NCBI GenBank assembly: GCA_019694875.1
Contig: JAIBBC010000001.1
Coordinates: 1,247,501 to 1,311,500, forward strand
From: Cyclobacteriaceae bacterium
GTDB taxonomy: Bacteria; Bacteroidota; Bacteroidia; Cytophagales; Cyclobacteriaceae
Direction: 5' to 3'
DNA length: 64,000 nucleotides
The notes below the pieces were generated by a model that was given only the letters and a program-made list of their open reading frames with translations, ran no database searches and was not told the DNA's origin. The position numbers and the translations under genes are program-made. The first letter of the stretch is position 1. The number at the start of each line of letters is the position of its first letter. This document shows positions 1 to 10,686 of the stretch, in pieces.

Positions 1-2068
<2,068 letters not shown>

Positions 2069-2173
2069 ACGATAGATAATTAAATTATCATCTTATACGG
2101 TACGCACATTCCATTGTGCTCGCACACACTCTACTATTCTTTTACCATCTATGTCAACGATATTGAAAACCTT

Positions 2174-2282
<109 letters not shown>

Positions 2283-2291
2283 TATTTTATT

Positions 2292-2325
2292 AAAAGCCTC
2301 GTGTTAACGCACGGGGCTTTTTTTA
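2292..2325 (+). terminator. Rho-independent terminator of the rRNA operon
   Basis: A stem AAGCCTCGTG / CACGGGGCTT (one G-U pair) with a six-base loop is followed by a run of T's at 2318-2324. It starts ten bases behind the 5S gene. On the other strand the hairpin is also followed by a T-rich stretch, so it may also stop transcription coming from the minus-strand lipoprotein gene ending at 2408. Confidence 0.85.
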
Positions 2326-2328
2326 TGT

Positions 2329-2369
2329 CCTGACGCTACCGTCAGGATGCTGACTGAAACGTCAGCATC
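2329..2369. other. Two back-to-back hairpins after the rRNA terminator
   Basis: CCTGACG(CTAC)CGTCAGG at 2329-2346 directly abuts GATGCTGAC(TGAAAC)GTCAGCATC at 2346-2369, the two stems sharing one base. A T-run follows at 2376-2381. They could be a backup terminator for the rRNA operon or a terminator for the convergent lipoprotein gene. Both stems are perfect. Confidence 0.5.
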
Positions 2370-2407
2370 GTTGCCTTTTTTATTGCCCACTCGTCAAATC
2401 AAGAATA

Positions 2408-2854
2408 CTAGTAGTTGATTACATTATCGGTAATGGTGAGCGTTGTGCCACTCACGTGAATTTCGTACTGACCCAACGGCCTGAATGCAAGCCCTCCGGT
2501 AGGCTCACCCTCATAATTGAAGATCGATCCGCAGCAAGCATCCTGCATGTACAGTGCATACGCCTGAACGCTTGCGCAGGCATCGTTTGGTTGAAATGAG
2601 CAGTTCTGTTCAAAAGCCCGGAATGTTGTTGAATTCTCCCGGTAAACGATAAGGCCCTTTATCCCCGCAGGTACAGATTTGCTATAAGGAATCGTAATGT
2701 GCCCGCCATCAATTTGCAATGCGCTGTATGCCGGCAATGAGTAGTTGATCACCACGTCTGCAAATGGCTGAAAAGGGATCGGGTCATCAACCGGATTATC
2801 TGATCCGCAGGAAGCCAATGTTCCCAATAGGAAAAAATGGATCAGTTTTTTCAA
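2408..2854 (-). CDS. Lipoprotein with a degenerate Rieske-like fold
   Basis: A 148-residue protein with a short lipoprotein signal: a positive N-terminus and lipobox LASC with Cys16, so it should be anchored in the envelope. Residues about 65-142 resemble a Rieske ferredoxin domain: the segment CCGSIFNYEGEP followed by FRPLGQYEI recalls the second cluster-binding loop and the strand after it. The cluster ligands are not kept: box one reads C85-S-F87 where Cys-x-His is expected, and box two has Asp105 and Cys108 in place of Cys and His. A standard 2Fe-2S cluster is therefore unlikely; Cys85, 93, 107 and 108 could form disulfides. It lies 3 bases behind the acyl-CoA dehydrogenase gene. The Rieske relation is inference from pattern; substrate and role are unknown. 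Confidence 0.7.
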   Translation of the reverse strand: MKKLIHFFLLGTLASCGSDNPVDDPIPFQPFADVVINYSLPAYSALQIDGGHITIPYSKSVPAGIKGLIVYRENSTTFRAFEQNCSFQPNDACASVQAYALYMQDACCGSIFNYEGEPTGGLAFRPLGQYEIHVSGTTLTITDNVINY

Positions 2855-2857
2855 TTG

Positions 2858-3709
2858 CTAATAGTTATAAAATCCCTTCCCGCTTTTCACTCCAAGGTGA
2901 CCGGCATCGACCTTTTGTTGCTGAATCCGGCTTGGCCGGAATTTTGGATCCTGATGAAATGCATTAAACATCGAACTGGTTACTGAAAAGTTTACGTCCA
3001 GACCAATCAAATCCATCAATTCGAAAGCTCCCATTTTAAATCCTGACGCTCTCAGGAGATGATCAATTGTCTTAACGTCAGCACTATTTTCCTCCAGCAT
3101 TTTCAGTGCTTCAACATAATAATGCCTGGCCACACGATTAACGATGAAACCCGGAGAATCTTTCACCAGAACTGAGGTTTTTCCAAGCTTAAAAGAAAAA
3201 GATTTAAGTGTTTCGATCGTTTCTGAAGATGTTTCTGTACCCTGAACGATCTCAACCAATTTCATTAGTGCGGCAGGGTTGAAGAAATGCAATCCCGCGA
3301 AGCGGCTTCTCTCATCAAGTCCTGCAGCGATCTGCGTTACCGGGATGGACGAAGTATTGGTAGTGAGAATTGATCCCGAGTTATTCTTTTCAATCGCCCT
3401 CAATAACTCGCGCTTGATTTCGAGTCGTTCAACAATGGCCTCAATCACGAGATCTGCTCTTAACTGATTGAGGTCGTTACAACTCTTAATCCGCGAAAGC
3501 GTATTCTTTTTCGCGTCCGCGGTTAACTTATTTTTGTCAACGCTTTTTTGAAGAGAGCTTTCAATGGATGCAATACCTGCTTTGACTGCATCGGCTTTTA
3601 CATCATAAAGTGCAACATCAAAACCAGCCAGCGCACACACCTGAGCAATTCCCTGCCCCATAGTTCCGGCTCCGGCAATCGCAACGGTTTTGATGCTTTC
3701 AACATTCAT
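2858..3709 (-). CDS. 3-hydroxybutyryl-CoA dehydrogenase family protein
   Basis: A 283-residue single-domain 3-hydroxyacyl-CoA dehydrogenase, which oxidises 3-hydroxyacyl-CoA to 3-ketoacyl-CoA with NAD(P) in the cytoplasm. The N-terminal Rossmann motif GAGTMG is at residues 13-18, the NTSS substrate loop at 118-121, and the catalytic His in HFFNP at 141 with its partner Glu in LVEIV at 153. The C-terminal domain has the usual SPGFIVNR segment. Length is normal for the Hbd/PaaH type without a hydratase domain. It follows pheS by 3 bases, so it is probably co-transcribed. Whether it serves butyryl-CoA, phenylacetate or fatty-acid metabolism cannot be told here, as no other pathway gene is near. 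Confidence 0.93.
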   Translation of the reverse strand: MNVESIKTVAIAGAGTMGQGIAQVCALAGFDVALYDVKADAVKAGIASIESSLQKSVDKNKLTADAKKNTLSRIKSCNDLNQLRADLVIEAIVERLEIKRELLRAIEKNNSGSILTTNTSSIPVTQIAAGLDERSRFAGLHFFNPAALMKLVEIVQGTETSSETIETLKSFSFKLGKTSVLVKDSPGFIVNRVARHYYVEALKMLEENSADVKTIDHLLRASGFKMGAFELMDLIGLDVNFSVTSSMFNAFHQDPKFRPSRIQQQKVDAGHLGVKSGKGFYNY

Positions 3710-3712
3710 GTG

Positions 3713-4732
3713 TTAAATCACGGTTTGAAATTGCTTCAGGAAGCGAATGTCATTTTCGGAATATAAACGAAGATCGTTCACCTGATATTTTAACATGGTA
3801 ACACGCTCGATACCCATACCGAATGCAAACCCGGTGTATTCTTCCGGATCAATACCACAATTCTTTAACACGTTTGGATGAACCATTCCGGAACCGGCAA
3901 TTTCAACCCATCCGCTGTGCTTGCAAACATTACAGCCTTTGCCTTTGCAGATCAGGCAGGTGATATCGATTTCCGCACTGGGTTCAGTGAACGGGAAGAA
4001 TGAAGGGCGGAACCGGATTTTCACATCTTTTCCATACATCTCTTTCGCGAAGTGATACAGCGTTTGCTTTAGATCTGCAAAGCCAACGTTCTTGTCGACA
4101 TACAGTCCCTCAACCTGATGGAAAAAGCAATGTGCACGCGCAGAAATAGCTTCATTGCGATACACGCGACCAGGCATAATTGCCCGAACAGGAGGCTTTT
4201 GCTTTTCGAGCAGTCTGATCTGAACATTTGAGGTATGTGTGCGAAGCAGTAAATCGGGATTCTTTTCGATAAAGAATGTGTCCTGCATTTCTCTTGCGGG
4301 GTGATTATCCGGAAAGTTTAATGCTGAGAAGTTATGCCAGTCATCTTCTATCTCAGGGCCGTCCGCTACATTAAAGCCAAGACGTTCGAAGATCTCAATA
4401 ATCCGGTTTTTTACCAGCGTAAGCGGATGCAGGTTACCCACCTTATTCGGAACAGGTGGTAGTGTCAGATCAATATCTGATGAAGAGGATGTGTTGTTGT
4501 CGATGTTCTCCTGTAAAGACGAAAACTTTGCTTCGGCTGACTGCTTGAGTTCGTTCAGTACTTTGCCCAGGCGCTTTTTCTCCTCAACAGATACTTTTTT
4601 CAGTTCTTCAAAAAGTTCGGTAACAGCACCTTTACGACTGATGAATTTTAGGCGGAATGCTTCCAGTGCATCTTTTGTCTGCGCATTGAACGCCTGAACT
4701 TCCGCAAGTAATTTTTGTATTCTTTCTTCCAT
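3713..4732 (-). CDS. pheS: Phenylalanine-tRNA ligase alpha subunit
   Basis: A 339-residue class II aminoacyl-tRNA synthetase subunit. The N-terminal 90 residues form the tRNA-binding coiled coil. Motif 2 is visible around GRVYRNEAISARAHCFFHQ and motif 3 near the C-terminus in GFAFGMGIERVTMLKY. A cysteine pair array (CLIC and CNVC) sits in the segment before motif 3, as in many bacterial PheS proteins, and may bind zinc. It works with PheT, which is not in the window; the two genes are split in many Bacteroidota. It lies 45 bases behind the glycosyl-phosphate transferase gene, so read-through from the sugar block is likely. Confidence 0.98.
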   Translation of the reverse strand: MEERIQKLLAEVQAFNAQTKDALEAFRLKFISRKGAVTELFEELKKVSVEEKKRLGKVLNELKQSAEAKFSSLQENIDNNTSSSSDIDLTLPPVPNKVGNLHPLTLVKNRIIEIFERLGFNVADGPEIEDDWHNFSALNFPDNHPAREMQDTFFIEKNPDLLLRTHTSNVQIRLLEKQKPPVRAIMPGRVYRNEAISARAHCFFHQVEGLYVDKNVGFADLKQTLYHFAKEMYGKDVKIRFRPSFFPFTEPSAEIDITCLICKGKGCNVCKHSGWVEIAGSGMVHPNVLKNCGIDPEEYTGFAFGMGIERVTMLKYQVNDLRLYSENDIRFLKQFQTVI

Positions 4733-4777
4733 GAAAATCGGATTTCAAAGATACAATTTTAACTGTATCGAAATGTG

Positions 4778-5833
4778 TTAATTCTCCTTGGGAACCTTGT
4801 TTTGGATGGCCCTGTCTAGCACAAAGCTCATAACTGTACAGAGGATTAATAATCCAAGCAGAACATAGTTGTCGTTGAAGGAGCGTGTGAAAACAACTAC
4901 CACCACAAATAGCGCCTGAGTAACCCCCAGAATCATGGCAGACTGGCCATGCGAAAACCCGAGGCGCATGACATTGTGATGAATGTGACTCTTATCGGGT
5001 GTGAAAGGAGATTGTTTTCTAATAATTCTTAAAATGAAAATCCGAAGCGTATCGGCTAATGGAATCATGATAAATGAAACTGCACCCGAAACAGCTGCTT
5101 TAAACTTGTAAGGATTTTCAACCGGCAAATTGTACTGCAAATCGATAAAGTGGATGGCGGAAATGGCCAGCATCATGCCGATTACGAGTGCACCGGTATC
5201 GCCCATGAATATTTCAGATGGATCCCAGTTAAAAAAAAGAAATGCAATCACTGCACCAACCATAGCAAAGGACAATACTGCGAATACGGTATCGCCCGCG
5301 AGGTAGAATGCTATTCCGAAAGAAAGAAGTGCAATGCCGGCGATGGTTCCGGCCAAACCATCAAGTCCGTCAATGAGATTAAAAGAGTTTGTAACAACGA
5401 TGATTGTAAACAACGTTATAATGTAGCTGATTACCAGTGGTACTTCGTAGATTCCAAAAAGACCATAAAGTGATTTCAACCGGAGATCAAAAAGTGCGAT
5501 CAAAACAACGGCAGCCATGATCTGCCCAAGCAATTTCATAAATGGGCGCAAAGGAACAAGATCATCGCGAACGCCAATAAAGAAAACCATAAAGAGTGCG
5601 ATGAGAATAAATCGCATGTCTGTCCAATGAGAAATTTCTGTCCAGATAAGAGCGGACAGCACAAAACCAATGAAGATGGCTATACCACCCATGGAGGGCG
5701 TTATTTTCTTGTGGATTTTTCTACGGCCCGGTATGTCGACCAGGTTTTTTTCAAGAGAATACTTGATGATGACCGGAATGATCAAAAAGCAAATGACGAA
5801 AGACGTAACGGCAGCTGCGAGCTGTGTGGCCAT
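4778..5833 (-). CDS. WecA/MraY-family polyprenyl-phosphate HexNAc-1-phosphate transferase
   Basis: A 351-residue integral membrane protein with about ten or eleven hydrophobic segments. It would start polysaccharide assembly by moving a sugar-1-phosphate from a UDP-sugar to a polyprenyl phosphate in the inner membrane. Family motifs are clear: MGG near 48-50, the Mg-binding DD pair at 90-91, NLIDGLDGLAG around 152-162, FMGDTGA, and the HIHH motif preceded by PDK. It lies at the downstream end of the nucleotide-sugar block, 49 bases behind the DegT gene, which fits an initiating enzyme for the polymer those genes supply. The sugar it uses (GlcNAc, GalNAc or another) cannot be read from sequence. 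Confidence 0.93.
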   Translation of the reverse strand: MATQLAAAVTSFVICFLIIPVIIKYSLEKNLVDIPGRRKIHKKITPSMGGIAIFIGFVLSALIWTEISHWTDMRFILIALFMVFFIGVRDDLVPLRPFMKLLGQIMAAVVLIALFDLRLKSLYGLFGIYEVPLVISYIITLFTIIVVTNSFNLIDGLDGLAGTIAGIALLSFGIAFYLAGDTVFAVLSFAMVGAVIAFLFFNWDPSEIFMGDTGALVIGMMLAISAIHFIDLQYNLPVENPYKFKAAVSGAVSFIMIPLADTLRIFILRIIRKQSPFTPDKSHIHHNVMRLGFSHGQSAMILGVTQALFVVVVVFTRSFNDNYVLLGLLILCTVMSFVLDRAIQNKVPKEN

Positions 5834-5882
5834 GCGGATAAAATCCTATAAAGTTACGGATAAATGGCTGCTGCCCTGTGCT

Positions 5883-6986
5883 TTACCCTAAAAAATAGTT
5901 TTTGACATTTTGGGCCACGGTGTTTACAGCATCGGGTGTCAGGCCAGGATATACCGGGAGCGAAAGAGCTTCGTTTTGAAGGGAGGCGGTTACCGGAAAA
6001 TCTTTCGGGCTGTGGTTTTTATGTCTGTATGCTTTTGTGAAGGGTAAGCCTTCGGGATAATGAATCAGTGTCTCGATACCATTGTCAGACAGAAATTGTT
6101 TGAGTGCATTACGCTGTTTTGTCCGAATGGCAAAAATATGGAACGTATGATTTGAATTTTCCCGAATTGCAGGAGCGATTATGTGCTTGTTATTCTTGAA
6201 TAGTGTAGTGTAGCATTGCGCGAGTTCGGCGCGTTGAGTATTCCACTGCTGCAGGTGTTTCAACTTTGCTGACAAGATAGCAGCCTGCAGTGTATCGAGC
6301 CGACTATTAGTTCCCTCTATTTCATGGTCATCACGCCTGAGTGCGCCATGATTTGCAAGCCTGCGAATTTTTTCAGCGAGATTGTTATCGTTTGTGATCA
6401 CGCAACCCGCATCTCCATATGCCCCAAGGTTTTTAGTTGGGTAGAAACTGAAGGCAGAAGCAATTCCGAATGTTCCTGCGAATTTGTTATTCTCTTTTGT
6501 GAGGTGAGCTTGCGCACAATCTTCAATCAAAAATATCTTATGCTTATCGCACAGTGATTTTAAGTGTGACACCGGTGCTGCCTGACCGTAAAGATGTACA
6601 GCAATAATCGCTTTTGTTTTAGGTGTAATCTTTCTATCTACTTCGTTCGGATCGATTGTATAGAAGAGATTGTCGACATCAGCAAATACAGGCGTTGCTC
6701 CCGTCAGGGTGATGCATTCAGCGGAAGGTATACAACTGAAAGCCGGAGTTATCACTTCATCTCCCGAACCAATACCTAAAGCTTTTAGAATCAGAAAGAG
6801 CGAATCGGTTCCGTTTCCAGTGCCTATGCAGTGATTTGTTCCCAACAACTTTGCGAATTCTGTTTCAAATTTCCTTACAGGTTCGCCTCCGATGAACTGC
6901 GATTGTGTAAAAACTTCTTTTACCGCCTGATCGATCTCTGCCTGTATCGATTCGTACTGCAGCCGAAGATTAACAAACGGAATCAC
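5883..6986 (-). CDS. DegT/DnrJ/EryC1/StrS sugar aminotransferase (second copy)
   Basis: A 367-residue PLP-dependent aminotransferase of the kind that turns keto-sugars on UDP or dTDP into amino sugars. The PLP lysine is Lys185 in FYPTKNLGAYGDAG; GNGTDSL near 58-64 and the EDCAQAH segment near 155-161 belong to the cofactor pocket. The GTG start at 6986 overlaps the TAG stop of wbpB by one base, so the two are translationally linked. It is a paralogue of the wbpE-like gene at 8508 but not closely similar, which suggests a second amino sugar is made, for example a 4-amino or 3-amino 6-deoxy sugar, though no 4,6-dehydratase lies nearby. Substrate is unknown. Confidence 0.9.
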   Translation of the reverse strand: MIPFVNLRLQYESIQAEIDQAVKEVFTQSQFIGGEPVRKFETEFAKLLGTNHCIGTGNGTDSLFLILKALGIGSGDEVITPAFSCIPSAECITLTGATPVFADVDNLFYTIDPNEVDRKITPKTKAIIAVHLYGQAAPVSHLKSLCDKHKIFLIEDCAQAHLTKENNKFAGTFGIASAFSFYPTKNLGAYGDAGCVITNDNNLAEKIRRLANHGALRRDDHEIEGTNSRLDTLQAAILSAKLKHLQQWNTQRAELAQCYTTLFKNNKHIIAPAIRENSNHTFHIFAIRTKQRNALKQFLSDNGIETLIHYPEGLPFTKAYRHKNHSPKDFPVTASLQNEALSLPVYPGLTPDAVNTVAQNVKNYFLG

Positions 6987-7930
6987 TATTTTTTGTTTTT
7001 GAGCATGGGGTGATAGTCGCCCACCAGGGGCGCAATTTCCTGATTTCTGATTTCGTATACGGTTTGAATGGAGGGACGAGCTTCTTTCAAACCAAACCCG
7101 GTGCCGAGCAAAATCTGTTCGTAACTCTTTGTGTGGAGATCGGTGAACCCATCGCTGAACTCTATTTCGCGACCTTCCATGGTTAACGAACGATACGTTC
7201 TTTTCCCCTTTGCTTTCAGATCGTCAGGAACGTTGTTGTAGTCAATACTCAGGAACCAGCGAACTTTGGCTTTGCCAAGTTCCAACACTCCGGCAGCCGA
7301 ATCTGCGCTAAGCAAATGAACTGTGTTTTTCTTAACGTCACCGAAAACCCAGGCAAGCATATCGAAGAAGTGAATGCCAATGTTAGTGGCTACACCGCCC
7401 GATTTGCTGTTGTCGCCTTTCCAGCTGGTTTGATACCAGTGACCCCGCGAAGTAATGTAGGTAAGATCAACGTCAAAGGTTTTGTCTTTCGCGCTCGCTT
7501 CGATCTCTTTTTTTAATGCGATAATGCTGGGATGTAATCGGAGCTGAAGGATGGTAAACACCCGTTTGCCGGTTTCTTTTTCTATTTCTTCGAGTGCGTC
7601 AACATTCCATGGGTTGAGTACGAGCGGCTTTTCGCAAATGGCATCCGCCTGATGACGCAATGCAAAACGAATATGTGAATCGTGAAGATAGTTAGGCGTA
7701 CAAATGCTCACGTAATCGATTTTATTTCCCAGCCTGCGCTGCTTGTCGAGGTGGCGATCGAAACGTTCAAACTCGGTGAAGAAATCGGCTGACGGAAAGT
7801 ATGAATCAAGAATACCAACCGTATCAAACTTATCTAACGCAGCTACGAGGTTATTTTTTGTATCGCGGATTGCCTGTAAATGACGCGGGGCGATATATCC
7901 GGCAACGCCTATGAGCGCAAAATTCTTCAT
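6986..7930 (-). CDS. wbpB: UDP-GlcNAcA 3-dehydrogenase (WbpB/WlbA type)
   Basis: A 314-residue Gfo/Idh/MocA oxidoreductase. The start [20 protein letters not shown] and the segments YVSICTPNYLH, CEKPLV, ILQLRLHPS and VDLTYITSRGHWY follow WbpB/WlbA closely, which oxidises C3 of UDP-N-acetylglucosaminuronic acid with NAD in the cytoplasm. The EKP motif of the family is seen in CEKPLV and the Rossmann glycine motif at residues 8-12. Its stop overlaps the next gene and its ATG overlaps the stop of wbpD (TGATG), so these genes form one tight unit. In known WbpB systems the NADH is reoxidised by coupled turnover with WbpE, whose homologue is next door. Confidence 0.93.
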   Translation of the reverse strand: MKNFALIGVAGYIAPRHLQAIRDTKNNLVAALDKFDTVGILDSYFPSADFFTEFERFDRHLDKQRRLGNKIDYVSICTPNYLHDSHIRFALRHQADAICEKPLVLNPWNVDALEEIEKETGKRVFTILQLRLHPSIIALKKEIEASAKDKTFDVDLTYITSRGHWYQTSWKGDNSKSGGVATNIGIHFFDMLAWVFGDVKKNTVHLLSADSAAGVLELGKAKVRWFLSIDYNNVPDDLKAKGKRTYRSLTMEGREIEFSDGFTDLHTKSYEQILLGTGFGLKEARPSIQTVYEIRNQEIAPLVGDYHPMLKNKK

Positions 7931-8505
7931 CAGGATATTTTTGAAACCTTTCCGTTTTCTAATTTATATTTTTCTTTACTCTCTTCACACACTGCAATAC
8001 CGGAAGCATCGAACTTTAGTTTGTGACCATATTCACTCATCCAACCTGCTTGACGTGCGGGGTTCCCGATTACTAACGCATAATCCGGAACATTTTTCGT
8101 GACTACAGCGCCTGCTCCGATGAATGCGAACCGGCCGATATCGTGACCACATACAATCGTTGCGTTTGCTCCGATTGAAGCTCCTTTTTTCACTATCGTC
8201 TTTGTGTACTGACCGCGCCTGTTTACTGCGCTGCGTGGGTTAGTAACATTTGTGAACACCATGGAGGGACCCAGGAACACATCATCTTCACACGTTACAC
8301 CAGTGTAAATCGATACATTGTTTTGAACCTTCACATTTTCGCCCAGTACTACCTCAGGCGAAATCACCACGTTCTGACCGATGTTACAGTTCTTACCAAT
8401 CTTACAATTGGGCATGATGTGAGAAAAGTGCCAAATCTTTGTGCCTTCGCCAATTTCGCAGCCTTCGTCAATAACAGCGGTAGGATGTGCAGTGTACGCG
8501 GCCAT
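7930..8505 (-). CDS. wbpD: UDP-amino-sugar N-acetyltransferase (WbpD/WlbB type)
   Basis: A 191-residue left-handed beta-helix acetyltransferase built from hexapeptide repeats (residues about 5-160). It would acetylate the 3-amino group of UDP-GlcNAc(3N)A using acetyl-CoA. The stretch [14 protein letters not shown], then [16 protein letters not shown] and the tail [16 protein letters not shown] are hallmarks of WbpD. I chose the ATG at 8505 ([11 protein letters not shown]), which lies two bases behind the wbpE stop and matches the family's start; an upstream in-frame codon would add ten residues inside wbpE. The next gene overlaps its stop by TGATG. Confidence 0.92.
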   Translation of the reverse strand: MAAYTAHPTAVIDEGCEIGEGTKIWHFSHIMPNCKIGKNCNIGQNVVISPEVVLGENVKVQNNVSIYTGVTCEDDVFLGPSMVFTNVTNPRSAVNRRGQYTKTIVKKGASIGANATIVCGHDIGRFAFIGAGAVVTKNVPDYALVIGNPARQAGWMSEYGHKLKFDASGIAVCEESKEKYKLENGKVSKIS

Positions 8506-8507
8506 GG

Positions 8508-9632
8508 CTAAAAATACTTTCGGATAATGGTGCAAATGTACTCCAATTGTTCCGCATTCATTTCGGTGTGAATGGGTAACGACAGAACTGTTTTTGAAAG
8601 TTTTTCTGTTACCGGGAATGCACCCCGATCAACTCCCGGCTGTTTGTATGCTTTTTGAAGATATAATGGAACCGGATAATAAATCATGCTTGGAATCTGA
8701 CACTTGTCGAGGTAGAGTTTAAATTCGTCACGATCAACTCCATCCACCTTAATAGTGTATTGATGAAAGGCATGCGTTGAATAGGAAGCGCGATAAGGTA
8801 TTGTAATTTGTTTGATGCCTGCCAGATTTTTGTCATAGTAATTAGCAACATCATTCCGTTTCGAGGTATACTCGTTCAGGTACTTCAGTTTCACACTGAG
8901 GATTGCGGCTTGTAAAGTATCCAGCCGGCTGTTTACCCCAATCGTTTCGTGATGGTATTTTACTTTCTGACCATGATTGGCCATCATGGTAATTTTTTCA
9001 GCAAGCGCTGAATCATTCGTGAAGATTGCTCCGCCATCGCCATAGCAACCCAGGTTTTTGGAAGGAAAAAAAGAAGTTGTCCCGATGGTTCCGATCGTTC
9101 CTGATTTTTTTCGTGTTCCGTCAGGAAAAATAAACTCTGCACTTAAGGACTGTGCGGCATCTTCAATAACATGAATGCTATGTTCTTTTGCAATATGCAG
9201 GATCGCTTCCATGTTCGCGCACTGACCGTACAGGTGTACAGGTACAATGGCTTTTGTTTTAGCTGTTATCTTCTGCGTTATTTGGTCCGGATTGATGTTG
9301 AATGTTTGCGGGTCAACGTCTACAAACACGGGTGTCAATCCCAACAGCGCAATTACTTCCGCGGTAGCAACATAGGTATGAACCGGAAGAATGATCTCAT
9401 CGCCCGGTTTATATTCCAGCGCCATCATGGCGATTTGCAGGGCATCGGTGCCGTTCGCACACGGGATAACATGTTTTGCGCCTGTGAAATCAGCAAGCTC
9501 TTTGGCAAAAGTTGCAACCTGCGGCCCCTGAATGAAAGCTGTTGAGTCAAGCACAGCCTGAATGGCTGCATCTATTTCAGGTTTAATGCGTGCATACTGG
9601 GTATGCAGATCAACCATTTTGATTTTTTCCAT
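8508..9632 (-). CDS. wbpE: UDP-3-keto-GlcNAcA aminotransferase (WbpE/WlbC type)
   Basis: A 374-residue DegT-family PLP enzyme that would place an amino group on C3 of the WbpB product, using glutamate. The PLP lysine is Lys192 in [15 protein letters not shown]; the acidic segment VIEDAAQ and the signature HLYGQCANM fit the WbpE/ArnB group. The ATG at 9632 gives the family's usual [13 protein letters not shown] start; a GTG three codons further up (9641) is possible. It is followed by wbpD after 2 bases, and galE is 38 bases upstream. Together with the dehydrogenase at 10687, wbpB and wbpD it completes a route from UDP-GlcNAc to UDP-2,3-diacetamido-glucuronate. Confidence 0.92.
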   Translation of the reverse strand: MEKIKMVDLHTQYARIKPEIDAAIQAVLDSTAFIQGPQVATFAKELADFTGAKHVIPCANGTDALQIAMMALEYKPGDEIILPVHTYVATAEVIALLGLTPVFVDVDPQTFNINPDQITQKITAKTKAIVPVHLYGQCANMEAILHIAKEHSIHVIEDAAQSLSAEFIFPDGTRKKSGTIGTIGTTSFFPSKNLGCYGDGGAIFTNDSALAEKITMMANHGQKVKYHHETIGVNSRLDTLQAAILSVKLKYLNEYTSKRNDVANYYDKNLAGIKQITIPYRASYSTHAFHQYTIKVDGVDRDEFKLYLDKCQIPSMIYYPVPLYLQKAYKQPGVDRGAFPVTEKLSKTVLSLPIHTEMNAEQLEYICTIIRKYF

Positions 9633-9670
9633 GCTTTGCACCGATCAAAAAATGACCGCGCAAGTTAACA

Positions 9671-10684
9671 TTACTTAGTGAGTTTTTTCTGCCAGTTCCA
9701 GGCATCCGACAGGGCATCTTCGATCGAGAGTTTTGCATCCCAACCCAGCACCGAATTGGCTTTTTTAGGATCGGCATACACTTTTTCAACATCACCGGGC
9801 CTGCGTGCACCGATGCTGTAGGGAACGTTGACACCCGTTGCGCGGACAAATCCCTTTACAAGTTCAAGAACGGAAACGCCTTTGCCCGTGCCTACATTAA
9901 AAGCTTCGTACAATTTATCGTCTTCGCGACTGTCAAGAAATTTGAGCGCTTGGAGATGGGCGAGTGATAAATCCGTTACGTGGATGTAATCACGCAGGCA
10001 TGTGCCATCCGGTGTGTTGTAGTCACCACCGAATATGGTGAGCTTGTCGCGCCAGCCTGCTGCAGTTTGTGTAATGTATGGGACGAGATTGTTTGGATTA
10101 CCGAACTGGATTTCACCGATCAATGACGACTTATGTGCACCGATCGGGTTGAAGTAACGAAGTGAAACAATCCGGAACCCGTCAACAAAAGAATCCTCCA
10201 GGATGCGTTCACAGATTTGTTTGGTTGCTCCATACGGAGACTCCGCACGCTTGAACGGAGCACTTTCATTTACCGGAATGTGATCCGGCTGACCGTAAAC
10301 CGTGCATGACGATGAAAAAATGAAATCACGAACATTGAATTGCTTCATCACTTCCAGTAACACCAGCAGTGATTCAATATTGTTTTGATGATAAAGCAGA
10401 GGCTTCTGAACCGATTCGCCCACGGATTTTAATGCAGCGAAGTGAATCACACCATCGATCGGTCCTTGCGTCTTGAATAAATTAGTTAGAAACTCTTTGT
10501 CACGGCAATCGCCTTTGTGAAAGTTTACTTTTTTGCCGGTGATCTTTTCTATTCCGGTAATCAGAGAGCCATCGCTGTAAATAAAGTTGTCGATCAAAAC
10601 GGCTTCATACCCTGCCTGAATCAATTCAACCGTTGTATGACTGCCGATGTAGCCTGCCCCGCCTGTTACCAGAATTTTTTTCAT
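9671..10684 (-). CDS. galE: UDP-glucose 4-epimerase
   Basis: A 337-residue short-chain dehydrogenase-type epimerase that interconverts UDP-glucose and UDP-galactose (or the N-acetyl forms) with tightly bound NAD. The Rossmann motif TGGAGYIGSH is at residues 7-16, the catalytic Ser in SSSCTVYG and the Tyr-x-x-x-Lys pair in SPYGATKQ. The C-terminal half shows RYFNPIGAH and the DYIHVTDLS motif of true GalE. It is 2 bases behind the dehydrogenase gene, so it is part of the sugar operon. Confidence 0.95.
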   Translation of the reverse strand: MKKILVTGGAGYIGSHTTVELIQAGYEAVLIDNFIYSDGSLITGIEKITGKKVNFHKGDCRDKEFLTNLFKTQGPIDGVIHFAALKSVGESVQKPLLYHQNNIESLLVLLEVMKQFNVRDFIFSSSCTVYGQPDHIPVNESAPFKRAESPYGATKQICERILEDSFVDGFRIVSLRYFNPIGAHKSSLIGEIQFGNPNNLVPYITQTAAGWRDKLTIFGGDYNTPDGTCLRDYIHVTDLSLAHLQALKFLDSREDDKLYEAFNVGTGKGVSVLELVKGFVRATGVNVPYSIGARRPGDVEKVYADPKKANSVLGWDAKLSIEDALSDAWNWQKKLTK

Positions 10685-10686
10685 AG

